Positions 51,443-61,109 of a stretch of DNA of 64,000 nucleotides are shown piece by piece. A model generated the notes under the pieces. The model was not told where the DNA came from and ran no database searches. It saw only the letters and a list, made by a program, of their open reading frames with translations. A program made the position numbers and the translations under genes. Source of the DNA: Sporosarcina luteola. GTDB lineage: Bacteria; Bacillota; Bacilli; Bacillales_A; Planococcaceae. Where the stretch lies: positions 1-64,000 of the forward strand of contig NZ_JAMBNV010000002.1 of the NCBI RefSeq assembly GCF_023715245.1, in the 5' to 3' direction. Within the stretch, counting starts at the first letter, position 1. Every line of letters begins with the position of its first letter.

Positions 51443-52919
51443 CATAATCGCCATGCCGATGATCATCCCTTTGCTAACAGGGATCATCCTCGTTTTTTTA
51501 CGCCATTACACGAAGACACAGCGTGTTCTCAGCATCCTGTCGAGCATTGCGACAGTGGCTGTCAGTTTAGTTATTCTATACCAAATTCAGCAGGAAGGGA
51601 TATTACGGCTCGATTTCGGAGGCTGGATTCCTCCCTACGGCATTTTATTCGTTGCAGATTCATTTTCCATGCTGCTTGTCGTTACGACTTCGATCGTGAC
51701 AGGTATCCTTCTTATCTATGCTTTTTCGTCCATTGGACAGCAGTTTGAGCATATGTTCTTTTATCCGTTCGTCTTCTTCCTTGTGGCGGGCGTCAACGGC
51801 TCATTCCTTACAGGGGACCTGTTCAATTTATTCGTCTGTTTCGAAGTGATGCTCCTCTCCTCTTACGTGCTCATTACGATGGGGGGCAGGAAGGTTCAGC
51901 TGATCGAATCAATCAAATACGTCACGATCAATGTCCTATCCTCATGGTTCTTCTTAATGGGGATCGCCTATTTATACGGAACAATCGGCACACTGAATAT
52001 GGCCCATCTATCAGTCCGGATCGCAGAGGTGGGACAAGGCCCGCTGCTGACGGTAATCAGTCTTATCTTTTTAATTGTCTTCAGTTTGAAGGCGGGACTG
52101 CTCCTTTATTTCTGGCTGCCTGGATCATATAGTGCGCCCCCGACTGTGATAGCGGCCCTCTTCGGCGCATTGTTGACAAAGGTGGGGATGTACGCGTTGT
52201 TCCGCGTCTTCACCCTCATTTTTTATCACGAACCAATTATTACGCATACCGCGATCGGTGTGATGGCAATTCTTACAATGATCGGTGGAAGTGTCGGTGC
52301 ACTTGCGTATAACGACATCCGCAAAATCGTTTCGTACAATGTCGTGATCGCGGTTGGTTTCATCTTGGCCGGGCTTGCAATTTCCTCAGAGATTGCTTTT
52401 CAAGGAGCCATCTTTTATTTAATTCATGACATGATCGTCAAAGCGTTACTGTTCCTTCTAGCGGGAACGATGATCTATTTGACGGGTAAAACGAAGATCG
52501 AAGAGATGAGCGGTTTGATTCGGAACTATCCGGCACTCGGTTGGCTCTTCTTCATCACGATGCTATCGTTAGCGGGAATTCCACCGTTAAGCGGGTTCAT
52601 CGGCAAGGTGTTCATCGGGCAAGGAGCAATTGAATCGGGCTCCTTTGCACTGTTAATCGTAGCTTTTGCATCGGGCATTTCCGTCCTCTATTCGCTGTTG
52701 CGCATCTTCCTGAATTGCTTTTGGGGAGAGACGATCATCAATGAAGACGACGACGTTCCATTGAAAAAAGGGATGCTCGTTCCATGCATCCTATTTGCAA
52801 TTATGACAGTCGCTATCGGAATCGGTGTCGAGGGTCTTGCTCCGTATGTCAGTGATGCAGCGAGGACGCTTATGAATCCGGAAATCTATATCGAAGCTGT
52901 CTTACAAGGAAATCGTTAA
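51435..52919 (+). CDS. mrpD: Na+/H+ antiporter subunit D (MrpD)
   Basis: A 494-aa NuoM/N-like subunit with about 14 helices. The conserved FEVMLLSSYVLI with the key Glu, and SLKAGLLLYFWLPGSYSAPPTVIAALFGALLTKVG are present. AAGGGGG lies 9 nt before ATG. A proton-translocating subunit of the Mrp complex. Confidence 0.97.
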   Translation: MNNIIAMPMIIPLLTGIILVFLRHYTKTQRVLSILSSIATVAVSLVILYQIQQEGILRLDFGGWIPPYGILFVADSFSMLLVVTTSIVTGILLIYAFSSIGQQFEHMFFYPFVFFLVAGVNGSFLTGDLFNLFVCFEVMLLSSYVLITMGGRKVQLIESIKYVTINVLSSWFFLMGIAYLYGTIGTLNMAHLSVRIAEVGQGPLLTVISLIFLIVFSLKAGLLLYFWLPGSYSAPPTVIAALFGALLTKVGMYALFRVFTLIFYHEPIITHTAIGVMAILTMIGGSVGALAYNDIRKIVSYNVVIAVGFILAGLAISSEIAFQGAIFYLIHDMIVKALLFLLAGTMIYLTGKTKIEEMSGLIRNYPALGWLFFITMLSLAGIPPLSGFIGKVFIGQGAIESGSFALLIVAFASGISVLYSLLRIFLNCFWGETIINEDDDVPLKKGMLVPCILFAIMTVAIGIGVEGLAPYVSDAARTLMNPEIYIEAVLQGNR

Positions 52920-52942
52920 GCGGAAAGTTGAGGTGAAGGCGA

Positions 52943-53425
52943 GTGCCAGCCCAGTTATTACTGAATTTGTTCATCGCTTTTTTATGGATGACATTGATGG
53001 ATGAAGATGAATTGAGATTTACGACGTTCTTTGCCGGTTTCCTCGTTGGAATCGGAATCATCTTTTTCATGCACCGTTTTTTCGGCACACAATTCTATTT
53101 ACGCCGGTTATTTTATTCAATTAAATTGCTTTTCATTTTCATCTCGGAATTGACGCAGTCGAGCATCGTCGTATTGCGGCAGATTTTAAGCCCGACGTTG
53201 AAAATCAAACCGGGCATCTTTAAATATGAAACTGTTTTGAAGAGCGATGTGGAAGTGACGATGCTGTCGCTTCTCCTCACCTTGACACCGGGGTCTGTCG
53301 TCATGGAAGTATCGCCTGAAGGCAATATGCTTTATATCCATGCGATGGACGTCGAGCAATCCAGGGATGGTTTGATTAAACAACTGAAAAACTTTGAAAA
53401 AGCGATTATGGAGGTGACACGATGA
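52943..53425 (+). CDS. mrpE: Na+/H+ antiporter subunit E (MrpE)
   Basis: A 160-aa protein with two or three N-terminal helices and a soluble C-terminal part (TPGSVVMEVSPEGNMLYIHAMDV), as in MnhE/MrpE. A GTG start with GAGGTG 7 nt upstream. Its stop overlaps the mrpF start (ATGA). Confidence 0.96.
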   Translation: MPAQLLLNLFIAFLWMTLMDEDELRFTTFFAGFLVGIGIIFFMHRFFGTQFYLRRLFYSIKLLFIFISELTQSSIVVLRQILSPTLKIKPGIFKYETVLKSDVEVTMLSLLLTLTPGSVVMEVSPEGNMLYIHAMDVEQSRDGLIKQLKNFEKAIMEVTR

Positions 53426-53706
53426 TTGAAACGATGATGACGATATCACTCGTCCTTTTTTCCATCACCATCTCCATTGCCGTCCTCCGGATCATCCTCG
53501 GCCCATCCATGCCGGACCGGGTCATTGCACTTGATATGGTCGGGGTCAATTTGATAGCGATGATCGCTGTTGTTTCAATCATGTTGAAGACAAAAGCCTT
53601 CTTGGAGGTCATTTTGATTTTAGGGATTCTTTCATTCATCGGAACGATCGCCTTTTCGAAATCTATTGAAAGGGGTGTCATCGTTGAGCGTAAACGAGAT
53701 CGGTGA
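53422..53706 (+). CDS. mrpF: Na+/H+ antiporter subunit F (MrpF)
   Basis: A 94-aa three-helix protein with the RIILGPSMPDRVIALDM motif of MnhF/MrpF. GGAGGTG lies 6 nt before ATG. It overlaps mrpE (4 bp) and mrpG (23 bp). Confidence 0.96.
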   Translation: MIETMMTISLVLFSITISIAVLRIILGPSMPDRVIALDMVGVNLIAMIAVVSIMLKTKAFLEVILILGILSFIGTIAFSKSIERGVIVERKRDR

Positions 53707-54070
53707 ATTCATAGGGGCTGTGCTAATTTTAACGGGTGGAATTGCGAGTGTCATTAGTGCCTTCGGGCTTATCCGATTGCCGGATATCTATACGAGATCA
53801 CACGCTGCGACGAAGAGTTCCACTCTGGCAGTTTTGTTAACGCTGTCTGGTACTTTTCTATATTTCTTGTTCCGTGAGCAGTTTGTCAGCGTGCGTGTGC
53901 TTCTCGGTATCGTTTTTGTGTTTCTCACAGCGCCTGTGGCAGGTCATTTGATTGTCCGTGCTGCGTACCGCTCGAAGGTGAAGCTCGCGGATATATCAAC
54001 AGAAGATGAGTTGTACGAGGTTTTATATAAGGATGAAAGCCAAAATGACGGTTCTAGCGAAAAAAGCTAG
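53684..54070 (+). CDS. mrpG: Na+/H+ antiporter subunit G (MrpG)
   Basis: A 128-aa three-helix protein with RLPDIYTRSHAATKSSTLAV, the MnhG/MrpG signature. A TTG start at 53684 is chosen from GGGGTG 6 nt upstream. Last gene of the operon; its stop lies inside the terminator hairpin. Confidence 0.96.
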   Translation: MSVNEIGEFIGAVLILTGGIASVISAFGLIRLPDIYTRSHAATKSSTLAVLLTLSGTFLYFLFREQFVSVRVLLGIVFVFLTAPVAGHLIVRAAYRSKVKLADISTEDELYEVLYKDESQNDGSSEKS

Positions 54071-54087
54071 AACCGTCGTTTTTTTTA
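54048..54087 (+). terminator. mrp operon terminator
   Basis: Stem ACGGTTCTAGC/GCTAGAACCGT with a 7-nt loop, then eight T. It begins within the last mrpG codons. Confidence 0.9.
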
Positions 54088-54105
54088 TTGCTGAGTAAAA
54101 AAGTT

Positions 54106-54139
54106 GATTTCCGCTTCAGGCGGACGCTTTCCGGGGCAC
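54106..54139. repeat. truncated copy of the 35.2-kb dispersed repeat
   Basis: GATTTCCGC-TTCAGGCGGACGCTTTCC and then GGGCAC match the left end of the repeat at 35228-35262 with few differences. Only the left end remains. Confidence 0.7.
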
Positions 54140-54141
54140 TT

Positions 54142-54792
54142 TTAATTAGGTTGAATTCCTTCTTCGTCTGCAACTTTTTTTAATGCTTCCGCGAAGGCTT
54201 CGACTGGCTGTGCTCCTGAGATGGCGTATTTGCGGTTGATGACAAAGAATGGAACGCCTTTTACTCCGATTTGCCCTGCCTCTTCGATATCTCTTTTCAC
54301 GTCATCGGCAAATTCATCGGATTGAAGGATCTGCTCTGCGCGTTCTTTCGAAATTCCCGCCTCTTCAGCAATGGCGAGCAACGTATCTTCGTTGTCGACT
54401 GCTTCCCCACTCACGAAGTGGCCTTGCAGCAGGCGCTCCGATACTGCGTCCCCCTTGCCTTCCGTTTCGGCGAGTTTGGCGAGTCGATGTGCGTTGAACG
54501 TGTTCGCCCCCTTCATGCTGTCGACATCAAAGTCGAGTCCGACTGTTTTCGCCTGAGCTGCAACATTGTCCAACATCTTTTTCGCTTCATCCAAGCTGAT
54601 GCCGTATTTCTTCGACAAGTCTTCCGGCACCGGACTTCCCGCCCCTACAGGCGTGTTCGGATCCAATTGGTATGCTTTGAACACGACCTCGGCCTTGCCT
54701 TCTAAGTCCGTCGCTCTCAATGCTTCCTCCAATCTCCTTTTTCCAATGTAACAAAATGGGCAAACATAGTCTGACCAGATTTCTATTTTCAT
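54142..54792 (-). CDS. DsbA-family oxidoreductase (FrnE-like)
   Basis: A 216-aa thioredoxin-fold protein with an inserted helical domain. The active site CPFC is C11/C14, and the cis-Pro is in GVKGVPFFVI. There is no signal peptide, so it is cytoplasmic like FrnE/YwbO. A role in disulfide metabolism or polyketide-type isomerisation is known for relatives; the substrate here is unknown. Confidence 0.9.
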   Translation of the reverse strand: MKIEIWSDYVCPFCYIGKRRLEEALRATDLEGKAEVVFKAYQLDPNTPVGAGSPVPEDLSKKYGISLDEAKKMLDNVAAQAKTVGLDFDVDSMKGANTFNAHRLAKLAETEGKGDAVSERLLQGHFVSGEAVDNEDTLLAIAEEAGISKERAEQILQSDEFADDVKRDIEEAGQIGVKGVPFFVINRKYAISGAQPVEAFAEALKKVADEEGIQPN

Positions 54793-54896
54793 AAATTACG
54801 ACCACCTTTCTTCTTTCATTTTAGATTCCAATCAAAATGGCAACAATGAATATGCCTGCTGCCATCGTTATCGAAGATTAATTGGAGGGCTATATC

Positions 54897-56273
54897 ATGT
54901 ACAATTCACTATGGCTAAAGACTGCTTACCCGCGGGATTCATACCCCGCTTTGGATAAAGACCTATCATGTGATGTTTGCATTATTGGAGGAGGGTTGAG
55001 CGGAATTGCAAACGCCTATTTTCTAGCGAAAGAAGGAAAAGACGTCATCCTGCTTGAGAAAGACGAAATCCTGTGCGGGGCTACAGGCAATTCGACTGGA
55101 AAACTGACCGTGCAGCATGACGTCGTCTATGCAGACTTGATCAAGCAGTTCGGACGTGAAAATGCAAAGGTTTATTATGAAGTGAACCGGCAAGCTGCCC
55201 TGTTCGGACGAACTTTTGCAGAAGGGGACGAGTTACGGAATGCAGATTCCATCCTTTTTGCACAGTCCAAATATGGAACCGAACGGCTTCGGGATGAAAA
55301 AAAGGCGTATGACGACATCGGAATTATAGGGGAACTTAGCAGGAATAGCGAGCTTCCTTTGAAAACCGAACTGATGTTGACGGTGAAAGACGAAACACAG
55401 ATCCATCCCGTACGGTTCGGGCAACATTTAGCAAAAATGGCCGTTCAAGCAGGAGCCCGCATATTCGAAAATTCGGATGTCCGGCTCATGGATTTGAAAA
55501 AACGGCTGCTTTACACAAATTCTGAAAACGAAGTTCGATTCAATGAACTTGTTCTATGCACCCATTATCCAATAGAGGCGCTGAGGGGATTGCAGATTCT
55601 GAAATTGATCGTCGGCCGTTCCTATATCGTTTCCGCCCCAGCGAATATGCCGTTAACCGGGCAGTATATTTCGGTCGACAATCCGAAGCGCTCGGTTAGG
55701 ACTGCCTATATCGATGGAAAAACACATTTCCTCTTATCCGGCGAGGGGCATCAGGCCGGAATGGAAAAAGAGACGCAAGTGCATTATGAAACATTGTCCT
55801 CCGAATTGGGGGATGTCTATCAGCTTGACGCGATGAAATATGGGTGGTCTGCACAGGATCCGCAGACACCTGACCTCATTCCATATGCAGGATGCATTTC
55901 GACGAGCATGCCATATGTCTATTTAAATACGGGGTTTAGGAAATGGGGACTTTCCAATTCGCTTGCCAGTGCGCGTATTATCAGCGACCAGATTGTCGGC
56001 CGGCAGAACAGGGCCGCTTCGCTCTATGCTCCCGACCGTACAGGCTTCGGCTCGTTCCTCGTTCAAGCTTTGAAGAATACGGGGCTTGTGCTGAAAGAAT
56101 TCACTGGCGGCCATATTTCAAGGACCAACTCCCCTGTGTGCACTCATATGGGGTGCAGGACGCGATGGAATGAAGCCGACCAGACGTGGGATTGTCCATG
56201 CCATGGATCCCGTTTCCGGAGGGATGGCTCCGTCCTCGAAGGCCCTGCAACGAAGCCATTGGATTTGGGCTAA
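54897..56273 (+). CDS. FAD-dependent oxidoreductase fused to a Rieske [2Fe-2S] domain
   Basis: A 458-aa protein. The N-terminal DAO-type FAD domain has IIGGGLSGIANAYFLAKEG (Rossmann GxGxxG variant) and GATGNSTGKLTVQHD. The C-terminal Rieske domain (about 415-458) ligates 2Fe-2S through CTHMGC and CPCHGS. Such glycine-oxidase-like/Rieske fusions occur in Bacillales; the electron donor and substrate are unknown. The ATG at 54897 has GGAGGG 7 nt upstream. A periodic array follows the gene. Confidence 0.9.
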   Translation: MYNSLWLKTAYPRDSYPALDKDLSCDVCIIGGGLSGIANAYFLAKEGKDVILLEKDEILCGATGNSTGKLTVQHDVVYADLIKQFGRENAKVYYEVNRQAALFGRTFAEGDELRNADSILFAQSKYGTERLRDEKKAYDDIGIIGELSRNSELPLKTELMLTVKDETQIHPVRFGQHLAKMAVQAGARIFENSDVRLMDLKKRLLYTNSENEVRFNELVLCTHYPIEALRGLQILKLIVGRSYIVSAPANMPLTGQYISVDNPKRSVRTAYIDGKTHFLLSGEGHQAGMEKETQVHYETLSSELGDVYQLDAMKYGWSAQDPQTPDLIPYAGCISTSMPYVYLNTGFRKWGLSNSLASARIISDQIVGRQNRAASLYAPDRTGFGSFLVQALKNTGLVLKEFTGGHISRTNSPVCTHMGCRTRWNEADQTWDCPCHGSRFRRDGSVLEGPATKPLDLG

Positions 56274-56317
56274 TTGTGTTACTCAAACTTCATCGCTATT
56301 TCGATGAGTCAAAGGTC

Positions 56318-56420
56318 CCGAAATGACGATAACTCTTGAAAAGTGACCGATAACTACCGGAAATTGATCGATAACTTCCAGGAAATGATCGATATCCGCC
56401 GGGAAATGAACGATAAGTTT
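56318..56420. repeat. 21-bp periodic array, core CGATAAC
   Basis: CGATAA/CGATAT starts at 56327, 56348, 56369, 56390 and 56411, exactly 21 bp apart. GGAAATGA recurs in front of most cores. It is located between the convergent FAD-Rieske and ppaC genes, just before the ppaC terminator. Confidence 0.88.
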
Positions 56421-56434
56421 TCATCGCTCAAAAT

Positions 56435-56470
56435 AAAAAAGGTTGTGCCTCTAAAAAGAGCACAACCTTC
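56435..56470. terminator. bidirectional terminator
   Basis: Stem AAGGTTGTGC/GCACAACCTT with an 11-nt loop and a six-A flank. Confidence 0.85.
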
Positions 56471-56476
56471 ATTATT

Positions 56477-57403
56477 TCATTTCAATGCTTCTGTTAAAAC
56501 AGGTACAATTTGCTTCTTCCTGGAGACGACACCTTTGAAGGTAGCCGTATTGTTCGTCAAAGCGACGTTGAATGCAGCACAAGCGCGTTCAGCGGATTTA
56601 CCGAGCGCAATGACAGTCGAATCATTGTTCAGGATGTCCGTTACGACGAACAGGAACAAGTCCAACCCTTTTTCTTCGATGATGCTGTTCAATAGAACTT
56701 CCACTTCAGCTTGGCGGCTCATGACATCATTGACTTCAATTGCGTTCACTTGCGCGATTTCAATTTTCGCATTGCCGATCGTGAATTCCTTTGCATCAAG
56801 CGAAACAAGTTCTTCAAGCGACTTTCCGCTCAAATCTGCGCCCGCCTTTAGCATTTCAAGACCATACACTTGCGCATCCACTTCTGCAATCGCAGCCAAT
56901 TCTTCAGCCGCTGCGCGATCCTCTTCCATAAATGTCGGCGATTTAAAAAGCAGTGAATCGGAAATGATTGCCGAAAGCATGAGTCCCGCAATATCCTTTG
57001 GAATGTCGACGCCATTTTCCTTATAAAGCTTTTTCAAAATGGTCGCCGTGCAACCAACTGGTTCAGCACGGTAATAGAGCGGATCTGCCGTCTGGAAATT
57101 AGCAATCCGGTGATGATCCACAACTTCGATGACTTGCACCTCGTCCAGATCATCGACGCTCTGCTGCTTTTCATTATGGTCGACAAGGATGACTTGCTGT
57201 GCTTCCGGTGCCGCTTTTTCAATCAATCGCGGAGCTTCAAAACCGAATTGACTTAGCGCGTAAGCAGTTTCACCTGAAATGGAGCCAAGACGCACAGCTT
57301 CCGCATCCATTCCAAGCTGTTGTTTCAAATAAGCATAGCTGATCGCCGACGTAATCGAATCGGTATCAGGGTTTTTATGTCCAAATACTAATACTTTCCC
57401 CAT
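56477..57403 (-). CDS. ppaC: manganese-dependent inorganic pyrophosphatase
   Basis: A 308-aa DHH-family (class II) pyrophosphatase. Mn ligands are in GHKNPDTDS (H8, D12, D14 by alignment), VDHNE and the DHH motif [10 protein letters not shown]. The C-terminal [10 protein letters not shown] gives the substrate Arg/Lys. It hydrolyses PPi and drives biosynthesis. The second of two adjacent ATGs (57403) has better spacing from AGGAGG. Confidence 0.97.
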   Translation of the reverse strand: MGKVLVFGHKNPDTDSITSAISYAYLKQQLGMDAEAVRLGSISGETAYALSQFGFEAPRLIEKAAPEAQQVILVDHNEKQQSVDDLDEVQVIEVVDHHRIANFQTADPLYYRAEPVGCTATILKKLYKENGVDIPKDIAGLMLSAIISDSLLFKSPTFMEEDRAAAEELAAIAEVDAQVYGLEMLKAGADLSGKSLEELVSLDAKEFTIGNAKIEIAQVNAIEVNDVMSRQAEVEVLLNSIIEEKGLDLFLFVVTDILNNDSTVIALGKSAERACAAFNVALTNNTATFKGVVSRKKQIVPVLTEALK

Positions 57404-57440
57404 CATAATCCTCCTACAGGTATATTCCTTTTTTATTCTA

Positions 57441-57884
57441 TCATAAAGGGTCGCCTAACAAAATTGCTGCCAGTTCTTCTTTATTCACTAAAAAATCGGC
57501 AATCGTGTACTTGTCCAACACCGCCAAATATGCGGCGAGTGCTTCATGCAATGCGCCCTTCAATCTGCATGCAGAAGAAAGGATGCACTGATTGCCATCC
57601 TCACGGAAACATTCGACAAGATAAAAATCATCCTCCGTTTTCCGCACGAGCTCCCCAACAATTATTTCTTCTGGCCTTACGTTCAGACGAATACCGCCGC
57701 CTCGTCCTCGCACGGTTGCGATAAGCCCCATCTTCCCTAATTCGTGGACGACCTTTGTCAAATGGTTTTTCGATATATTGTACCGATCCGATATCTCCTG
57801 TATTGTCGACAACTCCCCAGTTTCCTTTGTACCTAAATACATTAACACCCTCAGGGAATAATCTGTATATAATGTTAACCGCAT
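57441..57884 (-). CDS. nsrR: NsrR, nitric-oxide-sensing Rrf2-family repressor
   Basis: A 147-aa Rrf2 protein. The three Fe-S cysteines are C92, C100 and C106, the same positions as in B. subtilis NsrR. The N-terminal winged helix is around 25-60 ([17 protein letters not shown]). NO attacks the cluster and relieves repression. The ATG at 57884 fits the family. It is divergent from hmp, the classic NsrR target. Confidence 0.95.
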   Translation of the reverse strand: MRLTLYTDYSLRVLMYLGTKETGELSTIQEISDRYNISKNHLTKVVHELGKMGLIATVRGRGGGIRLNVRPEEIIVGELVRKTEDDFYLVECFREDGNQCILSSACRLKGALHEALAAYLAVLDKYTIADFLVNKEELAAILLGDPL

Positions 57885-57967
57885 AATTTCACATCCATTC
57901 ACCAACCTATTATAACGATTATGGCGGTATCGTGAAAGAAATGTGTCCAAAATCGCACACCAAATAC

Positions 57968-57992
57968 AAAGATGTATTTAATATATACCTTT
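57968..57992. promoter_or_regulatory. NsrR operator
   Basis: The 25-bp imperfect palindrome AAAG-T-TAT...ATA-A-CTTT contains AAGATGTAT, the NsrR half-site. It lies 55 bp upstream of the hmp start in the shared nsrR-hmp spacer. Confidence 0.75.
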
Positions 57993-58047
57993 GGTGAAGA
58001 AAATGATTTATAGTGGAATTAACAAAACAAGAAAGGTTGTGCACCTT

Positions 58048-59232
58048 ATGTTATCCCAACAAACAATTGATATCGTAAAATCTACAGTTCCCGTTCTTGA
58101 GCAGCACGGCAAAACAATTACAACAGTCTTCTATAAAAACATGTTCGCAGCTCATCCAGAGTTATTAAATATTTTCAACCATGCAAACCAATCACAGGGC
58201 CGTCAGCAAACAGCACTTGCCAATGTCGTTTATGCTGCTGCTGCTAACATCGACAATCTTGGAGCGATCATCCCTGCAGTCGTCCAAATCGCTCATAAAC
58301 ACCGTTCGTTAGGAATCGAAGCAGAACATTATCCAATCGTCGGTTATCACCTCCTCGGAGCGATTAAAGAAGTGCTCGGAGACGCAGCTACTCCTGAAAT
58401 CATCGGCGCTTGGGGAGAGGCATACGGAGTTATTGCTGACGCATTTATCGGCATCGAGAAAGAAATGTACGATGAAACAGAAGAAGCAACAGGATGGAGA
58501 ACATTCAAGGATTTCGTCATTGCCAATAAAGTTCAAGAGAGCGACGTCATCACTTCCTTCTATTTACAACCAGCCGATGGCAGACAACTGCCTACGTACA
58601 AGCCTGGCCAATACATCACAGTCCGACTCCGCATCCCTGGGGACGAATACACATTGAATCGTCAATACAGCTTGTCACAAGCACCTGGAAACGAAATGTT
58701 CCGTATTTCAGTGAAACGCGAAGACGAATGTGTACCGAACGGAAAAGTTTCTACGTACCTTCACAGAGACATGAACATCGGCGATACAATCGAAGTGAGC
58801 GCACCAGCGGGAGACTTCTATTTGGATACAGAAAGCACTACTCCTGTCACATTGATTAGCGGCGGTGTCGGCATCACACCGATGATGGCGATGTACGAAA
58901 CGATTGCAAGTGTTTCACCGGAACGGCAAGTCGCATTCCTTCATTCAGCACGTACACGCAAGCATCAAGCGTTCGATGAAGTATTGCGCAACGTGACAGA
59001 ATCACTTTCAAACGCAAAATACGAAGTACTTTATTCCGAAGAAGGCGACGGGTTCATTACCCGCGAATTCTTGGCGAAACATGTAGCGGAAGGCAGCGAC
59101 GTATTCGTCTGCGGACCAACACCGTTCATGCAAGCCGTCATCTCTGCATTGCATGCAAACGGAGTCTCGGAAGATAAAATCCACTTTGAGTTCTTCGGAC
59201 CGAAAGAACAACTGGAATTACAAAACGCATAA
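58048..59232 (+). CDS. hmp: flavohemoglobin, nitric oxide dioxygenase
   Basis: A 394-aa protein: an N-terminal globin (Y29, Q53 distal; H85 proximal heme ligand in IAHKHRSL), an FAD domain (RQYSLSQ around 208) and an NAD domain (SGGVGITPM, then CGPTPFM). It oxidises NO to nitrate with NAD(P)H. The ATG at 58048 follows GAAAGG; the frame extends upstream through the operator without a start signal. Regulated by NsrR. Confidence 0.97.
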   Translation: MLSQQTIDIVKSTVPVLEQHGKTITTVFYKNMFAAHPELLNIFNHANQSQGRQQTALANVVYAAAANIDNLGAIIPAVVQIAHKHRSLGIEAEHYPIVGYHLLGAIKEVLGDAATPEIIGAWGEAYGVIADAFIGIEKEMYDETEEATGWRTFKDFVIANKVQESDVITSFYLQPADGRQLPTYKPGQYITVRLRIPGDEYTLNRQYSLSQAPGNEMFRISVKREDECVPNGKVSTYLHRDMNIGDTIEVSAPAGDFYLDTESTTPVTLISGGVGITPMMAMYETIASVSPERQVAFLHSARTRKHQAFDEVLRNVTESLSNAKYEVLYSEEGDGFITREFLAKHVAEGSDVFVCGPTPFMQAVISALHANGVSEDKIHFEFFGPKEQLELQNA

Positions 59233-59233
59233 G

Positions 59234-59272
59234 AAAAAGCGCGTGTCTCTCAAACGAGAGAAACGCGCTTTT
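59234..59272. terminator. bidirectional terminator
   Basis: A long stem AAAAGCGCGT-TCTCTC/GAGAGA-ACGCGCTTTT between the convergent hmp and ykvI-like genes. Confidence 0.9.
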
Positions 59273-59276
59273 ACGA

Positions 59277-60332
59277 TTATCTACGCAGTATCGACGGAAG
59301 CCTGAATGACGCAACAATGAGCGCCCCTACTAGGAATAGACCGGAATACCCGACAATCGGATAGAAATCGCCGACCAACTCCTTAAAGCCTCGGAAGCTC
59401 AGTGCAAATCCGACAACCAATGTAATCAAGACAAAAACCCTAAATTTATCCGTGTCAATCTTGACGAACCTCGCACCGAAAGCATAAAACATACTAACAG
59501 CCGTATTGAAAATCATTCCATAAAGAATGAACGCCATGAAAGTCCCAAGTATAGGGGAAATATCATTGATGATGGCAAGCATCGGCAGGTCTGCATCCCC
59601 TACAACATCCACTTTGGAGAAAATGGCCAAATGGCTCAGGATAATTAGAATCCCCAATCCTAATCCGCCAACCAAACCGCCAATTGCAGCGGATTTTTCA
59701 TCCTTCTCAGCTCCACCCATAACCAAAGCCATTGAAGCACCTACAGTAATGTTGAAGGATACATAGTTAATCGCGGAAAAAAACCAGTTCGGCAACGGCG
59801 TCTCCAGTGCGATAGCGGTTTGATTCAATGAGCTGAACGGCTGATCCATCGTCGCCAATGAATAAACTGAAATGATAACGACCGCCAAAATCAGAAATGG
59901 CGTAATACTCCCGATAACGGCAACAACTTTATCGACATTCAGCAAGATCGTCAAATAGACAAGGAGCACCATTACGATCGTTCCTATGATGGGGTGCAAT
60001 CCAAATTGTTGATTCAGATTGGAACCCGCCCCTGCCAACATGACGACGCCTGTACCGAATAACGTAAAAATAATGACGAAGTCGACAATTATTCCAACGT
60101 ACCGTCCACTGATTTTGTAGATGACTTCCTTATGGGAAGTCGTACGCATCCGGCTTCCAATCCTCGTTAACACCATTCCCAAATAAGCAAAAAGAATTGT
60201 GGATATAACTGCTGCAACAATTCCCATGAATCCAAAACTCGTAAAGTACAGCAGTATTTCCTGCCCTGAAGCAAAGCCGGCACCGACGATGATTCCGATG
60301 AAAGCACTTCCCATTTTCAGTATCTTTTTCAT
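59277..60332 (-). CDS. YkvI-like membrane transporter
   Basis: A 351-aa protein with about ten transmembrane helices, opening MKKILKMGSAFIGIIVGAGFASGQE, the family hallmark (an unwound first helix with GAGFASGQE as in APC-fold carriers). It is annotated as YkvI/branched-chain permease-like in Bacillales; the substrate is unknown. The ATG at 60332 has GAGGGGG upstream. Confidence 0.87.
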   Translation of the reverse strand: MKKILKMGSAFIGIIVGAGFASGQEILLYFTSFGFMGIVAAVISTILFAYLGMVLTRIGSRMRTTSHKEVIYKISGRYVGIIVDFVIIFTLFGTGVVMLAGAGSNLNQQFGLHPIIGTIVMVLLVYLTILLNVDKVVAVIGSITPFLILAVVIISVYSLATMDQPFSSLNQTAIALETPLPNWFFSAINYVSFNITVGASMALVMGGAEKDEKSAAIGGLVGGLGLGILIILSHLAIFSKVDVVGDADLPMLAIINDISPILGTFMAFILYGMIFNTAVSMFYAFGARFVKIDTDKFRVFVLITLVVGFALSFRGFKELVGDFYPIVGYSGLFLVGALIVASFRLPSILRR

Positions 60333-60488
60333 ACTATTTTCCCCCTCGAAATCCCCGTAAAAAAACCTTTCATAGGCCAAATAATCCGACTTCTCAACAT
60401 GAAGAGATTTGTATTGTTTTAATTTAACACGGTATTCACCTCAGTTCAATAAAAGATTTTTCTTTATTTTTATATTCCGTTATTTGAC

Positions 60489-60521
60489 AAAAAAGAACCG
60501 TCCCAGTTAAGGAACGGTCCT
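60489..60521 (-). terminator. terminator of the PfpI-type gene
   Basis: Minus strand: stem GGACCGTTCC/GGGACGGTTC, then six T. Confidence 0.75.
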
Positions 60522-60532
60522 GTTATCGATTA

Positions 60533-61048
60533 TTATTTTTCTAGTAATTTTGTTGATTCCCGGATGAATGCCGGCAAATCGTCTGGAGTCCGGCTTGTGA
60601 CCAATTGATTCTGGCAAACGACGACTTCCTTATCCGCATAGTTCACGCCTGCATATTCCATATCGACTTTTATGGATTTGTATCCCGTCGCGTCGCGGCT
60701 TTCCAACGTCTTTGCCGTAATCAGCAGCTGAGGTCCATGGCAGATGGCGAAAACCGGTTTCTTAGCGTCCATGAACGCTTTCGCGAATTGGACGAAGCGG
60801 TCATCCGCACGCAGCTGATCCGGTGAAAATCCACCTGGAATGAACAGAGCATCGAAGTCTTCAGGCGAAGCATCGCCGATTCCGAGGTCTACTTTGACTG
60901 TTGACTCCCCTTGCTTGCCCTTCACTTCCTTGCCGGCTTCCTTCTCGATCGTGACGACTTCATGTCCAGCTTCCTCGAACGCCTTCGCCGGCTCCGTGTA
61001 CTCCGAGTCTTCGAATAGATTCGTGATTACCGTAGCAATTTTAGCCAT
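60533..61048 (-). CDS. DJ-1/PfpI-family protein (YraA/general stress protein 18 type)
   Basis: A 171-aa DJ-1/PfpI domain. The nucleophile elbow AICHGPQ has C103 and H104, and the acidic partner is in FIPGGFSPDQLR. Relatives are cysteine proteases or glyoxalase/deglycase enzymes and are often stress-induced. No clear sigma-B promoter is seen upstream, since the candidate boxes have wrong spacing. Confidence 0.92.
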   Translation of the reverse strand: MAKIATVITNLFEDSEYTEPAKAFEEAGHEVVTIEKEAGKEVKGKQGESTVKVDLGIGDASPEDFDALFIPGGFSPDQLRADDRFVQFAKAFMDAKKPVFAICHGPQLLITAKTLESRDATGYKSIKVDMEYAGVNYADKEVVVCQNQLVTSRTPDDLPAFIRESTKLLEK

Positions 61049-61109
61049 AGTCTATCATCCTTTCTTGTTTCTACCCTTACTACTATTCCACACTGGAGGG
61101 CAGCTAAAC

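Noticed and set aside
57991..58047. 19-codon N-terminal extension of Hmp
   Set aside because: It begins at the edge of the NsrR operator, lacks a ribosome binding site and would displace the conserved globin start.
61049..61109. Sigma-B promoter for the PfpI-type gene
   Set aside because: GTTTAG and GGGTAG boxes exist but are about 27 bp apart, outside the 12-15 bp range.
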